Shown: in pieces, positions 1 through 11,784 of the stretch
Layout of the letters: every line of letters begins with the position of its first letter
How positions within the stretch are numbered: position 1 is the first letter of the stretch
NCBI RefSeq assembly: GCF_034190915.1
Contig: NW_026947635.1
Location: 372,001-436,000, forward strand
Direction: 5' to 3'
Source: Cavia porcellus
Taxonomy: Eukaryota > Chordata > Mammalia > Rodentia > Caviidae
Length of the DNA: 64,000 nucleotides
Notes under the pieces: model-generated
Seen by the model: the letters and a program-made list of their open reading frames with translations, nothing else
Told to the model about the DNA's origin: nothing
Database searches by the model: none
Position numbers and translations under genes: made by a program

Positions 1-67
1 TGTGTGTCACATTACATTCACTGGTAGGAGTGAGAAAAACATCACGGGGTGGTGCGCATTGTACGGG
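1..67 (+). repeat. Reference satellite monomer (family A)
   Basis: This is one full monomer, used as the numbering reference. Sub-boxes are a GT-rich start (1-7), a TTACATTCACT box that varies upstream at 8-10, a TGAGAAAAAC box (31-40), a GGGGTGGTGCGCA box (46-58) and GTACGGG (61-67), which joins the next monomer's GT tract to make GTACGGGTGTGTG. RsaI (GTAC) sites occur once per monomer. Most non-A/B monomers also carry an SpeI site (ACTAGT) created by G23A. Confidence 0.97.
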
Positions 68-1272
68 TGTGTGTCACATTACATTCACTGGTAGGAGTGA
101 GAAAATCATCACGGGGTGGTGCGCATTGTACGGGTGTGTGTCACATTACATTCACTGGTAGGAGTGAGAAAAACATCACGGGGTGGTGCGCATTGTACGG
201 GTGTGTGTCACATTACATTCACTGGTAGGAGTGAGAAAAACATCACGGTGTGGTGCGCATTGTACGGGTGTGTGTCACATTACATTCACTGGTAGGAGTG
301 AGAAAAACATCACGGGGTGGTGCGCATTGTACGGGTGTGTGTCACATTACATTCACTGGTGGGAGTGAGAAAAACATCACGGGGTGGTGCGCATTGTACG
401 GGTGTGTGTCACATTACATTCACTGGTAGGAGTGAGAAAAACAACACGGGGTGGTGCGCATTGTACGGGTGTGTGTCACATTACATTTACTGTTAGGAGT
501 GAGAAAAACATCACGGGGTGGTGCGCATTGTACGGCTGTGTGTCACATTACATTCACTGGTGGGAGTGAGAAAAACATCACGGGGTGGTGCGCATTGTAC
601 GGGTGTGTGTCACATTACATTCACTGGTGGGAGTGAGAAAAACATCACGGGGTGGTGCGCATTGTACGGGTGTGGGTCACATTACATTCACTGGTGGGAG
701 TTTGAAAAACATTACGGGGTGGTGCGTATTGTACGGGTGTGTGTCACATTACATTCACTGGTGGGAGTGAGAAAAACATCACGGGGTGGTGCGCATTGTA
801 CGGGTGTGTGTTACATTACATTCACTGGTGGGAGTGAGAAAAACATCACGGGGTGGTGCGCATTGTACGGGTGTGTGTTACATTACATTCACTGGTGGGA
901 GTGAGAAAAACATCACGGGGTGGTGCGCATTGTACGGGTGTGTGTTACATTACAATCACTGGTGGGAGTGAGAAAAACATCACGGGGTGGTGCGCATTGT
1001 ACGGGTGTGTGTTACATTACATTCACTGGTGGGAGTGAGAAAAACATCACGGGGTGGTGCGCATTGTACGGGTGTGTGTTACATTACATTCACTGGTGGG
1101 AGTGAGAAAACATCACGGGGTGGTGCGCATTGTACGGGTGTGTGTTACATTACATTCACTGGTGGGAGTGAGAAAAACATCACGGGGTGGTGCGCATTGT
1201 ACGGGTGTGTGTTACATTACATTCACTGGTGGGAGTGAGAAAAACATCACGGGGTGGTGCGCATTGTACGGG
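1..1272 (+). repeat. A/B-family block, 19 monomers
   Basis: These 19 monomers keep G at position 23 (CTGG) and therefore lack the SpeI site. The block starts as family A (GGTAGG) and shifts to family B (GGTGGG). From about 808 position 8 also changes from C to T, so CAC becomes TAC. The length is 19 x 67 minus 1; the missing base is in the A-run near 1108. A monomer near 700 has GTTTGAAAAAC in place of GTGAGAAAAAC, a variant seen again only near the right end of the window. Confidence 0.9.
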
Positions 1273-1673
1273 TGTGTGTTACATTACATTCACTAGTGGG
1301 CGTGAGAAAAACATCACGGGGTGGTGCGCATTGTACGGGTGTGTGTTACATTACATTCACTAGTGGGCGTGAGAAAAACGTCACGGGGTGGTGCGCATTG
1401 TACGGGTGTGTGTTACATTACATTCACTAGTGGGAGTGAGAAAACGTCACGGGGTGGTGCGCATTGTACGGGTGTGTGTTACATTACATTCACTAGTGGG
1501 AGTGAGAAAAACGTCACGGGGTGGTGCGCATTGTACGGGTGTGTGTTAGATTACATTCACTAGTGGGAGTGAGAAAAACGTCACGGGGTGGTGCGCATTG
1601 TACGTTTGTGTGTCAGATTACATTCACTAGTGGGAGAGAGAAAAACATCACGGGGTGGTGCGCATTGTACGGG
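1273..1673 (+). repeat. Short C-D-E-F cycle, 6 monomers
   Basis: Six monomers run from C-like (CTAGTGGGCG) to D-like (CGTCAC) to E/F-like in 401 bases, one base short of 6 x 67 (A-run near 1441). The F-type copy near 1604-1618 reads TACGTTTGTG followed by TCAGATT. It mixes the family A C at position 8 with the family E G at position 10, so it looks like a recombinant between families at the border with the next A block. Confidence 0.8.
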
Positions 1674-3478
1674 TGTGTGTCACATTACATTCACTGGTAG
1701 GAGTGAGAAAAACATCACGGGGTGGTGCGCATTGTACGGGTGTGTGTCACATTACATTCACTGGTAGGAGTGAGAAAACATCACGGGGTGGTGCGCATTG
1801 TACGGGTGTGTGTCACATTACATTCACTGGTAGGAGTGAGAAAAACATCACGGGGTGGTGCGCATTGTACGGGTGTGTGTCACATTACATTCACTGGTAG
1901 GAGTGAGAAAAACATCACGGGGTGGTGCGCATTGTACGGGTGTGTGTCACATTACATTCACTGGTAGGAGTGAGAAAATCATCACGGGGTGGTGCGCATT
2001 GTACGGGTGTGTGTCACATTACATTCACTGGTAGGTGTGAGAAAAACATCACGGGGTGGTGCGCATTGTACGGGTATGTGTCACATTACATTCACTGGTA
2101 GGAGTGAGAAAAACATCACGGGGTGGTGCGCATTGTACGGGTGTGTGTCACATTACATTCACTGGTAGGAGTGAGAAAAACATCACGGGGTGGTGCGCAT
2201 TGTACGGGTGTGTGTCACATTACATTCACTGGTAGGAGTGAGAAAAACATCACGGGGTGGTGCGCATTGTACGGGTGTGTGTCACATTACATTCACTGGT
2301 AGGAGTGAGAAAAACATCACGGGGTGGTGCGCATTGTACGGGTGTGTGTCACATTACATTCACTGTTAGGAGTGAGAAAAACATCACGGGAAGGTGCGCA
2401 TTGTACGGGTGTGTGTCACATTACATTCACTAGTAGGAGTGAGAAAAACATCACGGGGTGGTGCGCATTGTACGGGTGTGTGTCACATTACATTCACTAG
2501 TAGGAGTGAGAAAAACATCACGGGGTGGTGCGCATTGTACGGGTGTGTGTCACATTACATTCACTGGTAGGAGTGAGAAAAACATCACGGGTGGTGCGCA
2601 TTGTACGGGTGTGTGTCACATTACATTCACTGGTAGGAGTGAGAAAAACATCACGGGGTGGTGCGCATTGTACGGGTGTGTGTCACATTACATTCACTGG
2701 TAGGAGTGAGAAAAACATCACGGGGGGGTGCGCATTGTACGGGTGTGTGTCACATTACATTCACTAGTAGGAGTGAGAAAAACATCACGGGTGGTGCGCA
2801 TTGTACGGGTGTGTGTCACATTACATTCACTGGTAGGAGTGAGAAAAACATCACGGGGTGGTGCGCATTGTACGGGTGTGTGTCACATTACATTCACTGG
2901 TAGGAGTGAGAAAAACATCACGGAGTGGTGCGCATTGTACGGGTGTGTGTCACATTACATTCACTGGTAGGAGTGAGAAAAACATCACGGGGTGGTGCGC
3001 AATGTACGGGTGTGTGTCACATTACATTCACTGGTAGGAGTGAGAAAAACATCACGGGTGGTGCGCATTGTACGGGTGTGTGTCACATTACATTCAGTGG
3101 TAGGAGTGAGAAAAACATCACGGGGTGGTGCGCATTGTACGGGTGTGTGTCACATTACATTCACTGGTAGGAGTGAGAAAAACATCACGGGGTGGTGCGC
3201 ATTGTACGGGTGTGTGTCACTTTACATTCACTGGTAGGAGTGAGAAAAACATCACGGGGTGGTGCGCATTGTACGGGTGTGTGTCACATTACATTCACTG
3301 GTAGGAGTGAGAAAAACATCACGGGGTGGTGTGCATTGTACGGGTGTGTGTCACATTACATTCACTGGTAGGAGTGAGAAAAACATCACGGGGTGGTGCG
3401 CATTGTACGGGTGTGTGTCACATTACATTCACTGGTAGGAGTGAGAAAAACATCACGGGGTGGTGCGCATTGTACGGG
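1674..3478 (+). repeat. Homogeneous A-family block, 27 monomers
   Basis: This is the longest pure run of family A (CAC, GGTAGG) in the window. The length is 27 x 67 minus 4. The four missing bases are in the A-run near 1767 and in the G-run (CACGGGTGG for CACGGGGTGG) near 2588, 2788 and 3055. The three G-run deletions are three to four monomers apart, suggesting local copying of a short multimer carrying the deletion. Confidence 0.88.
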
Positions 3479-4550
3479 TGTGTGTTACATTACATTCACT
3501 AGTGGGCGTGAGAAAAACATCACGGGGTGGTGCGCATTGTACGGGTGTGTGTTACATTACATTCACTAGTGGGCGTGAGAAAAACATCACGGGGTGGTGC
3601 GCATTGTACGGGTGTGTGTTACATTACATTCACTAGTGGGCGTGAGAAAAACATCACGGGGTGGTGCGCATTGTACGGGTGTGTGTTACATTACATTCAC
3701 TAGTGGGCGTGAGAAAAACATCACGGGGTGGTGCGCATTGTACGGGTGTGTGTTACATTACATTCACTAGTGGGCGTGAGAAAAACATCACGGGGTGGTG
3801 CGCATTGTACGGGTGTGTGTTACATTACATTCACTAGTGGGCGTGAGAAAAACATCACGGGGTGTTGCGCATTGTACGGGTGTGTGTTACATTACATTCA
3901 CTAGTGGGCGTGAGAAAAACATCACGGGGTGGTGCGCATTGTACGGGTGTGTGTTACATTACATTCAGTAGTGGGCATGAGAAAAACATCACGGGGTGGT
4001 GCGCATTGTACGGGTGTGTGTTACATTACATTCACTAGTGGGAGTGAGAAAAACGTCACGGGGTTGTGCGCATTGTACGGGTGTGTGTTACATTACATTC
4101 ACTAGTGGGAGTGAGAAAAACGTCACGGGGTGGTGCGCATTGTACGGGTGTGTATTACATTACATTCACTAGTGGGAGTGAGAAAAACGTCACGGGGTGG
4201 TGCGCATTTTACGGGTGTGTGTTAGATTACATTCACTAGTGCGAGTGAGAAAAACATCACGGGGTGGTGCGCATTGTACGGGTGTGTGTTAGATTACATT
4301 CACTAGTGGGAGTGAGAAAAACGTCACGGGGTGGTGCGCATTGTACGGGTGTGTGTTAGATTACATTCACTAGTGGGAGAGAGAAAAACATCACGGGGTG
4401 GTGCGCATTGTACGGGTGTGTGATAGATTACATTCACTAGTGGGAGTGAGAAAAACATCACGGGGTGGTGCGCATTGTACGGGTGTGTGTTAGATTACAT
4501 TCACTAGTGGGAGTGAGAAAAACATCACGGGGTGGTGCGCATTGTACGGG
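3479..4550 (+). repeat. C-D-E-G cycle, 16 monomers
   Basis: The cycle opens with a run of C monomers (3479 to about 4013), then D (CGTCAC), then E (TTAG), a G monomer (GTGATAG near 4430) and closing E monomers. It ends where a copy with TGTTTGTTAG begins at 4551. This is the first complete example of the family order that recurs through the left half of the window. Confidence 0.85.
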
Positions 4551-5890
4551 TGTTTGTTAGATTACATTCACTAGTGGGCGTGAGAAAAACATCACGGGGT
4601 GGTGCGCATTGTACGGGTGTGTGTTACATTACATTCACTAGTGGGCGTGAGAAAAACATCACGGGGTGGTGCGCATTGTACGGGTGTGTGTTACATTACA
4701 TTCACTAGTGGGCGTGAGAAAAACATCACGGGGTGGTGCGCATTGTACGGGTGTGTGTTACATTACATTCACTAGTGGGAATGAGAACAACATCACGGGG
4801 TGGTGCGCATTGTACGGGTGTGTGTTACATTACATTCACTAGTGGGAGTGAGAAAAACATCACGGGGTGGTGCGCATTGTACGGGTGTGTGTTACATTAC
4901 ATTCACTAGTGGGCGTGAGAAAAACATCACGGGGTGGTGCGCATTGTACGGGTGTGTGTTACATTACATTCACTAGTGGGCGTGAGAAAAACATCACGGG
5001 GTGGTGCGCATTGTACGGGTGTGTGTTACATTACATTCACTAGTGGGCGTGAGAAAAACATCACGGGGTGGTGCGCATTGTACGGGTGTGTGTTACATTA
5101 CATTTACTAGTGGGCGTGAGAAAAACATCACGGGTGGTGCGCATTGTACGGGTGTGTGTTACATTACATTCACTAGTGGGCGTGAGAAAAACATCACGGG
5201 GTGGTGCGCATTGTACGGGTGTGTGTTACATTACATTCACTAGTGGGCGTGAGAAAAACATCACGGGGTGGTGCGCATTGTACGGGTGTGTGTTACATTA
5301 CATTCACTAGTGGGAGTGAGAAAAACGTCACGGGGTGGTGCGCATTGTACGGGTGTGTGTTACATTACATTCACTAGTGGGAGTGAGAAAAACGTCACGG
5401 GGTGGTGCGCATTGTACGGGTGTGTGTTACATTACATTCACTAGTGGGAGTGAGAAAAACGTCACGGGGTGGTGCGCATTGTACGGGTGTGTGTTAGATT
5501 ACATTCACTAGTGGGAGTGAGAAAAACTTCACGGGGTGGTGCGCATTGTACGGGTGTGTGTTAGATTACATTCACTAGTGGGAGAGAGAAAAACGTCACG
5601 GGGTGGTGCGCATTGTACGGGTGTGTGTTAGATTACATTCACTAGTGGGAGAGAGAAAAACGTCACGGGGGTGGTGCGCATTGTACGGGTGTGTGTTAGA
5701 TTACATTCACTAGTGGGAGAGAGAAAAACATCACGGGGTGGTGCGCATTGTACGGGTGTGTGATAGATTACATTCACTAGTGGGAGTGAGAAAAACATCA
5801 CGGGGTGGTGCGCATTGTACGGGTGTGTGTTAGATTACATTCACTAGTGGGAGTGAGAAAAACATCACGGGGTGGTGCGCATTGTACGGG
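4551..5890 (+). repeat. 20-monomer cycle (1,340 bp)
   Basis: The block is bounded by two copies of the rare TGTTTGTTAG start (G4T plus TTAG) at 4551 and 5891, exactly 20 x 67 bases apart. The order is C run, D, E, GAGAGAG-type E, G, E. A one-base loss (CACGGGTGG near 5130) and a one-base gain (CACGGGGGTGG near 5665) cancel out. Confidence 0.85.
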
Positions 5891-6560
5891 TGTTTGTTAG
5901 ATTACATTCACTAGTGGGCGTGAGAAAAACATCACGGGGTGGTGCGCATTGTACGGGTGTGTGTTACATTACATTCACTAGTGGGCGTGAGAAAAACATC
6001 ACGGGGTGGTGCGCATTGTACGGGTGTGTGTTACCTTACATTCACTAGTGGGCGTGAGAAAAACATCACGGGGTGGTGCGCATTGTACGGGTGTGTGTTA
6101 CATTACATTCACTAGTGGGAGTGACAACAACGTCACGGGGTGGTGCGCATTGTACGGGTGTGTGTTACATTACATTCACTAGTGGGAGTGAGAAAAACGT
6201 CACGGGGTGGTGCGCATTGTACGGGTGTGTGTTACATTACATTCACTAGTGGGAGTGAGAAAAACGTCACGGGGTGGTGCGCATTGTACGGGTGTGTGTT
6301 ACATTACATTCACTAGTGGGAGTGAGAAAAACGTCACGGGGTGGTGCGCATTGTACGGGTGTGTGTTAGATTACATTCACTAGTGGGAGTGAGAAAAACG
6401 TCACGGAGTGGTGCGCATTGTACGGGTGTGTGTTAGATTACATTCACTAGTGGGAGTGAGAAAAACGTCACGGGGTGGTGCGCATTGTACGGGTGTGTGT
6501 TAGATTACATTCACTAGTGGGAGAGAGAAAAAAGTCACGGGGTGGTGCGCTTTGTACGGG
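5891..6560 (+). repeat. 10-monomer C-D-E cycle
   Basis: Ten monomers (670 bp) include a variant GACAACAACG near 6124, where GAGAAAAAC has two changes to C. The same variant reappears near 14091, 15162 and 16434, marking related cycles. The last copy has GAAAAAAGTC and GCGCTTTG (A58T) just before the G monomer at 6561. Confidence 0.83.
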
Positions 6561-7363
6561 TGTGTGATAGATTACATTCACTGGTGGGAGTGAGAAAAAC
6601 ATCACGGGTGGTGCGCATTGTACGGGTGTGTGTTAGATTACATTCACTAGTGGGAGTGAGAAAAACATCACGGGGTGGTGCGCATTGTACGGGTGTGTGT
6701 TACATTACATTCACTAGTGGGCGTGAGAAAAACATCACGGGGTGGTGCGCATTGTACGGGTGTGTGTTACATTACATTCACTAGTGGGCGTGAGAAAAAC
6801 ATCACGGGGTGGTGCGCATTGTACGGGTGTGTGTTACATTACATTCACTAGTGGGCGTGAGAAAAACATCACGGGGTGGTGCGCATTGTACGGGTGTGTG
6901 TTACATTACATTCACTAGTGGGAGTGAGAAAAACATCACGGGGTGGTGCGCATAGTACGGGTGTGTGTTACATTACATTCACTAGTGGGAGTGAGAAAAA
7001 CGTCACGTGGTGGTGCGCATCGTACGGGTGTGTGTTACATTACATTCACTAGTGGGAGTGAGAAAAACGTCACGGGGTGGTGCGCATTGTACGGGTGTGT
7101 GTTACATTACATTCACTAGTGGGAGTGAGAAAAACGTCACGGGGTGGTGCGCATTGTACGGGTGTGTGTTACATTACATTCACTAGTGGGAGTGAGAAAA
7201 ACGTCACGGGGAGGTGCGCATTGTACGGGTGTGTGTTAGATTACATTCACTAGTGGGAGTGAGAAAAACGTCACGGGGTGGTGCGCATTGTACGTTTGTG
7301 TGTTAGATTACATTCACTAGTGGGAGAGAGAAAAACATCACGGGGTGTTGCGCATTGTACGGG
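6561..7363 (+). repeat. 12-monomer cycle, left copy of a paralogous pair
   Basis: The block runs between G monomers at 6561 and 7364 (803 bases, 12 x 67 minus 1). Private variants GCATAGTACG (6951), GGGGAGGTGC (about 7208) and GGGGTGTTGC (about 7344) all recur in the same order about 10,311 bases downstream, so this block is the paralogue of 16872-17674, which is also 803 bases long. Confidence 0.87.
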
Positions 7364-8502
7364 TGTGTGATAGATTACATTCACTAGTGGGAGTGAGAAA
7401 AACATCACGGGGTGGTGCGCATCGTACGGGTGTGTGTCACATTACATTCACTAGTGGGAGTGAGAAAAACATCACGGGGTGGTGCGCATCGTACGGGTGT
7501 GTGTCACATTACATTCAATAGAGGGAGTGAGAAAAACATCACGGGGTGGTGCGCATCGTACGGGTGTGTGTCACATTACATTCACTAGTGGGAGTGAGAA
7601 AAACATCACGGGGTGGTGCGCATCGTACGGGTGTGTGTCACATTACATTCACTAGTGGGAGTGAGAAAAACATCACGGGGTGGTGCGCATCGTACGGGTG
7701 TGTGTCACATTACATTCACTAGTGGGAGTGAGAAAAACATCACGGGGTGGTGCGCATCGTACGGGTGTGTGTCACATTACATTCACTAGTGGGCGTGAGA
7801 AAAACATCACGGGGTGGTGCGCATCGTACGGGTGTGTGTCACATTACATTCACTAGTGTGCGTGAGAAAAACATCACGGGGTGGTGCGCATTGTACGGGT
7901 GTGTGTTACATTACATTCACTAGTGGGCGTGAGAAAAACATCACGGGGTGGTGCGCATTGTATGGGTGTGTGTTACATTACATTCACTAGTGGGAGTGAG
8001 AAAAACATCACGGGGTGGTGCGCATTGTACGGGTGTGTGTTACATTACATTCACTAGTGGGAGTGAGAAAAACGTCACGGGGTGGTGCGCATTGTACGGG
8101 TGTGTGTTACATTACATTCACTAGTGGGAGTGAGAAAAACGTCACGGGGTGGTGCGCATTGTACGGGTGTGTGTTACATTACATTCACTAGTGGGAGTGA
8201 GAAAAACGTCACGGTGTGGTGCGCATTGTACGGGTGTGTGTTACATTACATTTACTAGTGGGAGTGAGAAAAACGTCACGGGGTGGTGCGCATTGTACGG
8301 GTGTGTGTTACATTACATTCACTAGTGGGAGTGAGAAAAACGTCACGGGGTGGTGCGCATTGTACGGGTGTGTGTTAGATTACATTCACTAGTGGGAGAG
8401 AGAAAAACGTCACGGGGTGGTGCGCATTGTACGTTTGTGTGTTAGATTACATTCACTAGTGGGAGAGAGAAAAACATCACGGGGTGGTGCGCATTGTACG
8501 GG
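7364..8502 (+). repeat. 17-monomer cycle with an H run
   Basis: The block is exactly 17 x 67 bases between G monomers. After the G copy comes an H run (CAC with CATCGTACGG, about 7420-7870), then C, D, E and F (TACGTTTGTG near 8433). Variants include TTCAATAGAGGG near 7515. The first part pairs with 17675-18180; about 13 monomers of the second part and its continuation (about 7940-8810) are absent from that later copy. Confidence 0.85.
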
Positions 8503-10177
8503 TGTGTGATAGATTACATTCACTAGTGGGAGTGAGAAAAACATCACGGGGTGGTGTGCATCGTACGGTTGTGTGTCACATTACATTCACTAGTGGGAGT
8601 GAGAAAAACATCACGGGGTGGTGCGCATCGTACGGGTGTGTGTCACATTACATTCACTAGTGGGAGTGAGAAAAACATCACGGGGTGGTGCGCATCGTAC
8701 GGGTGTGTGTCACATTACATTCACTAGTAGGAGTGAGAAAAACATCACGGGGTGGTGCGCATCGTACGGGTGTGTGTCACATTACATTCACTAGTAGGAG
8801 TGAGAAAAACATCACGTGGTGGTGCGCATCGTACGGGTGTGTGTCACATTACATTCACTAGTGGGAGTGAGAAAAACATCACGGGGTGGTGCGCATCGTA
8901 CGGGTGTGTGTCACATTACATTCACTAGTGGGAGTGAGAAAAACATCACGGGGTGGTGCGCATCGTACGGGTGTGTGTCACATTACATTCACTAGTGGGA
9001 GTGAGAAAAACATCACGGGGTGGTGCGCATCGTACGGGTGTGTGTCACATTACATTCACTGGTGGGAGTGAGAAAAACATCACGGGGTGGTGCGCATTGT
9101 ACGGGTGTGTGTTACATTACATTCACTAGTGGGAGTGAGAAAAACATCACGGGGTGGTGCGCATTGTACGGGTGTGTGTTACATTACATTCACTAGTGGG
9201 CGTGAGAAAAACATCACGGGGTGGTGCGCATTGTACGGGTGTGTGTTACATTACATTCACTAGTGGGCGTGAGAAAAACATCACGGGGTGGTGCGCATTG
9301 TACGGGTGTGTTACACACGGGGGTGGTGCGCATTGTACGGGTGTGTGTTACATTACATTCACTAGTGGGCGTGAGAAAAACATCACGGGTTCACTAGTGG
9401 GCGTGAGAAAAACATCACGGGGTGGTGCGCATTGTACGGGTGTGTGTTACATTACATTTACTAGTGGGCGTGAGAAAAACGTCACGGGGTGGTGCGCATT
9501 GTATGGGTGTGTGTTACATTACATTCACTAGTGGGCGTGAGAAAAACGTCACGGGGTGGTGCGCATTGTACGGGTGTGTGTTACATTACATTCACTAGTG
9601 GGAGTGAGAAAAACGTCACGGGGTGGTGCGCATTGTACGGGTGTGTGTTACATTACATTCACTAGTGGGAGTGAGAAAAACGTCACGGGGTGGTGCGCAT
9701 TGTACGGGTGTGTGTTACATTACATTCACTAGTGGGAGTGAGAAAAACGTCACGGGGTGGTGCGCATTGTACGGGTGTGTGTTACATTAGATTCACTAGT
9801 GGGAGTGAGAAAAACGTCACGGGGTGGTGCGCATTGTACGGGTGTGTGTTACATTACATTCACTAGTGGGAGTGAGAAAAACGTCACTTGGTGGTGCGCA
9901 TTGTACGGGTGTGTGTTACATTACATTCACTAGTGGGAGTGAGAAAAACGTCACGGGGTGGTGCGCATTGGACGGGTGTGTGTTAGATTACATTCACTAG
10001 TGGGAGTGAGAAAAATGTCAAGGGGTGGTGCGCATTGTACGGGTGTGTGTTAGATTACATTCACTAGTGGGAGAGAGAAAAACGTCACGGGGTGGTGCGC
10101 ATTGTACGTTTGTGTGTTAGATTACATTCACTAGTGGGAGTGAGAAAAACATCACGGGGTGGTGCGTATCGTACGGG
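8503..10177 (+). repeat. 25-monomer cycle containing scrambled monomers
   Basis: The block is exactly 25 x 67 bases from G monomer to G monomer. It contains an H/I run (about 8545-9075), a C run broken by two rearranged monomers at 9291-9424, a D run and the E/F end. Rare variants TTACATTAGATTC (about 9783), CACTTGG (about 9895), GCATTGGACGG (about 9966) and GTGCGTATCG (about 10165) recur in order 9,373 bases downstream. Confidence 0.86.
9291..9424 (+). repeat. Rearranged monomer pair with compensating 32-bp deletion and duplication
   Basis: Two consecutive monomers measure 35 and 99 bases between GTGCG landmarks instead of 67 each. The first has TGTTACACACGGGGG and lacks 32 bases of the normal TAC-to-CACGGGG stretch. 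The second repeats the 32-base segment that begins TTCACTAGTGGG and ends CATCACGGG. The sum is exactly 134, so the 67-bp register is intact on both sides. The paralogous stretch near 18.73-18.87 kb shows normal monomers. Confidence 0.92.
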
Positions 10178-11048
10178 TGTGTGATAGATTACATTCACTA
10201 GTGGGAGTGAGAAAAACATCACGGGGTGGTGCGCATTGTACGGGTGTGTGTTAGATTACATTCACTAGTGGGCGTGAGAAAAACATCACGGGGTGGTGCG
10301 CATTGTACGGATGTGTGTTACATTACATTCACTAGTGGGCGTGAGAAAAACATCACGGGGTGGTGCGCATTGTACGGGTGTGTGTTACATTACATTCACT
10401 AGTGGGCGTGAGAAAAACATCACGGGGTGGTGCGCATTGTACGGGTGTGTGTTACATTACATTCACTAGTGGGCGTGAGAAAAACATCACGGGGTGGTGC
10501 GCATTGTACGGGTGTGTGTTACATTACATTCACTAGTGGGAGTGAGAAAAACATCACGGGGTGGTGCGCATTGTACGGGTGTGTGTTACATTACATTCAC
10601 TAGTGGGAGTGAGAAAAACGTCACGGGGTGGTGCGCATTGTACGGGTGTGTGTTAGATTGCATTCAATAGTGGGAGTGAGAAAAACGTCACCGGGTGGTG
10701 CACATTGTACGGGTGTGTGTTAGATTACATTCACTAGTGGGAGAGAGAAAAACGTCACGGGGTGGTGCGCATCGTACGGGTGTGTGTCACATTACATTCA
10801 CTAGTAGGAGTGAGAAAAACATCACGGGGTGGTGCGCATCGTACGGGTGTGTGTCACATTACATTCACTAGTAGGAGTGAGAAAAACATCACGGGGTGGT
10901 GCGCATCGTACGGGTGTGTGTCACATTACATTCACTAGTAGGAGTGAGAAAAACATCACGGGGTGGTGCGCATCGTACGGGTGTGTGTCACATTACATTC
11001 ACTAGTAGGAGTGAGAAAAACATCACGGGGTGGTGCGCATCGTACGGG
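10178..11048 (+). repeat. 13-monomer cycle ending in an I run
   Basis: Exactly 13 x 67 bases. The order is G, E, C run, D, E, then four I monomers (CTAGTAGG with CATCG, about 10775-11040). Private variants TACGGATGTG (about 10307), TTAGATTGCATTCAATAG (about 10650) and CACCGGGTGGTGCACATT (about 10690) match 19551-20354, which is one monomer shorter. Confidence 0.86.
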
Positions 11049-11784
11049 TGTGTGATAGATTACATTCACTAGTGGGAGTGAGAAAAACATCACGGGTGGT
11101 GCGCATTGTACGGGTGTGTGTTAGATTACATTCACTAGTGGGAGTGAGAAAAACATCACGGGGTGGTGCGCATTGTACGGGTGTGTGTTACATTACATTC
11201 ACTAGTGGGCGTGAGAAAAACATCACGGGGTGGTGCGCATTGTACGGGTGTGTGTTACATTACATTCACTAGTGGGCGTGAGAAAAACATCACGGGGTGG
11301 TGCGCATTGTACGGGTGTGTGTTACATTACATTCACTAGTGGGCGTGAGAAAAACATCACGGGGTGGTGCGCATTGTACGGGTGTGTGTTACATTACATT
11401 CACTAGTGGGAGTGAGAAAAACGTCACGGGGTGGTGCGCATTGTACGGGTGTGTGTTACATTACATTCACTAGTGGGGGTGAGAAAAACGTCACGGGGTG
11501 GTGCGCATTGTACGGGTGTGTGTTACATTACATTCACTAGTGGTTGTGAGCAAAACGTCACGGGGTGGTGCGCATTGTACGGGTGTGTGTTAGATTACAT
11601 TCACTAGTGGGAGTGAGAAAAACGTCACGGGGTGGTGCGCATTGTACGGGTGTGTGTTAGATTACATTCACTAGTGGGAGTGAGAAAAACGTCACGGGGT
11701 GGTGCGCATTGTACGGGTGTGTGTTAGATTACATTCACTAGTGGGAGAGAGAAAAAAGTCACGGGGTGGTGCGCATTGTACGGG
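11049..11784 (+). repeat. 11-monomer higher-order unit, 736 bp
   Basis: The unit runs from one G monomer to the next: 11 x 67 minus 1. The missing base is in CACGGGTGG near 11095, and the same deletion recurs in the next unit, which also opens with a G monomer. The order is G, E, C x3-4, D, E, GAGAGAG-type E with AAAAAAGTC. Equivalent 736-bp spacings occur at 16136-16872 and 20355-21091. Confidence 0.9.

Noticed and set aside
51..67. CENP-B-box-like match ending in CGGG
   Set aside because: GTGCGCATTGTACGGG fits about 7 of 9 key bases (mismatches at the second T and at the central A). A match this good is expected by chance fairly often in a 67-bp repeat read on both strands, so I do not call a site.
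518..904. Open reading frame of 128 codons, and dozens of similar 61-125-codon frames
   Set aside because: They are translations of the 67-bp repeat through its three frames. Start and stop codons fall at the same monomer positions every time, overlapping frames encode frame-shifted versions of the same peptide, and no domain or signal is recognisable.
9301..9420. Mobile-element insertion or target-site duplication
   Set aside because: The aberrant stretch contains only satellite sequence; the size change is an exact 32-base loss and gain with no foreign DNA or inverted repeats.
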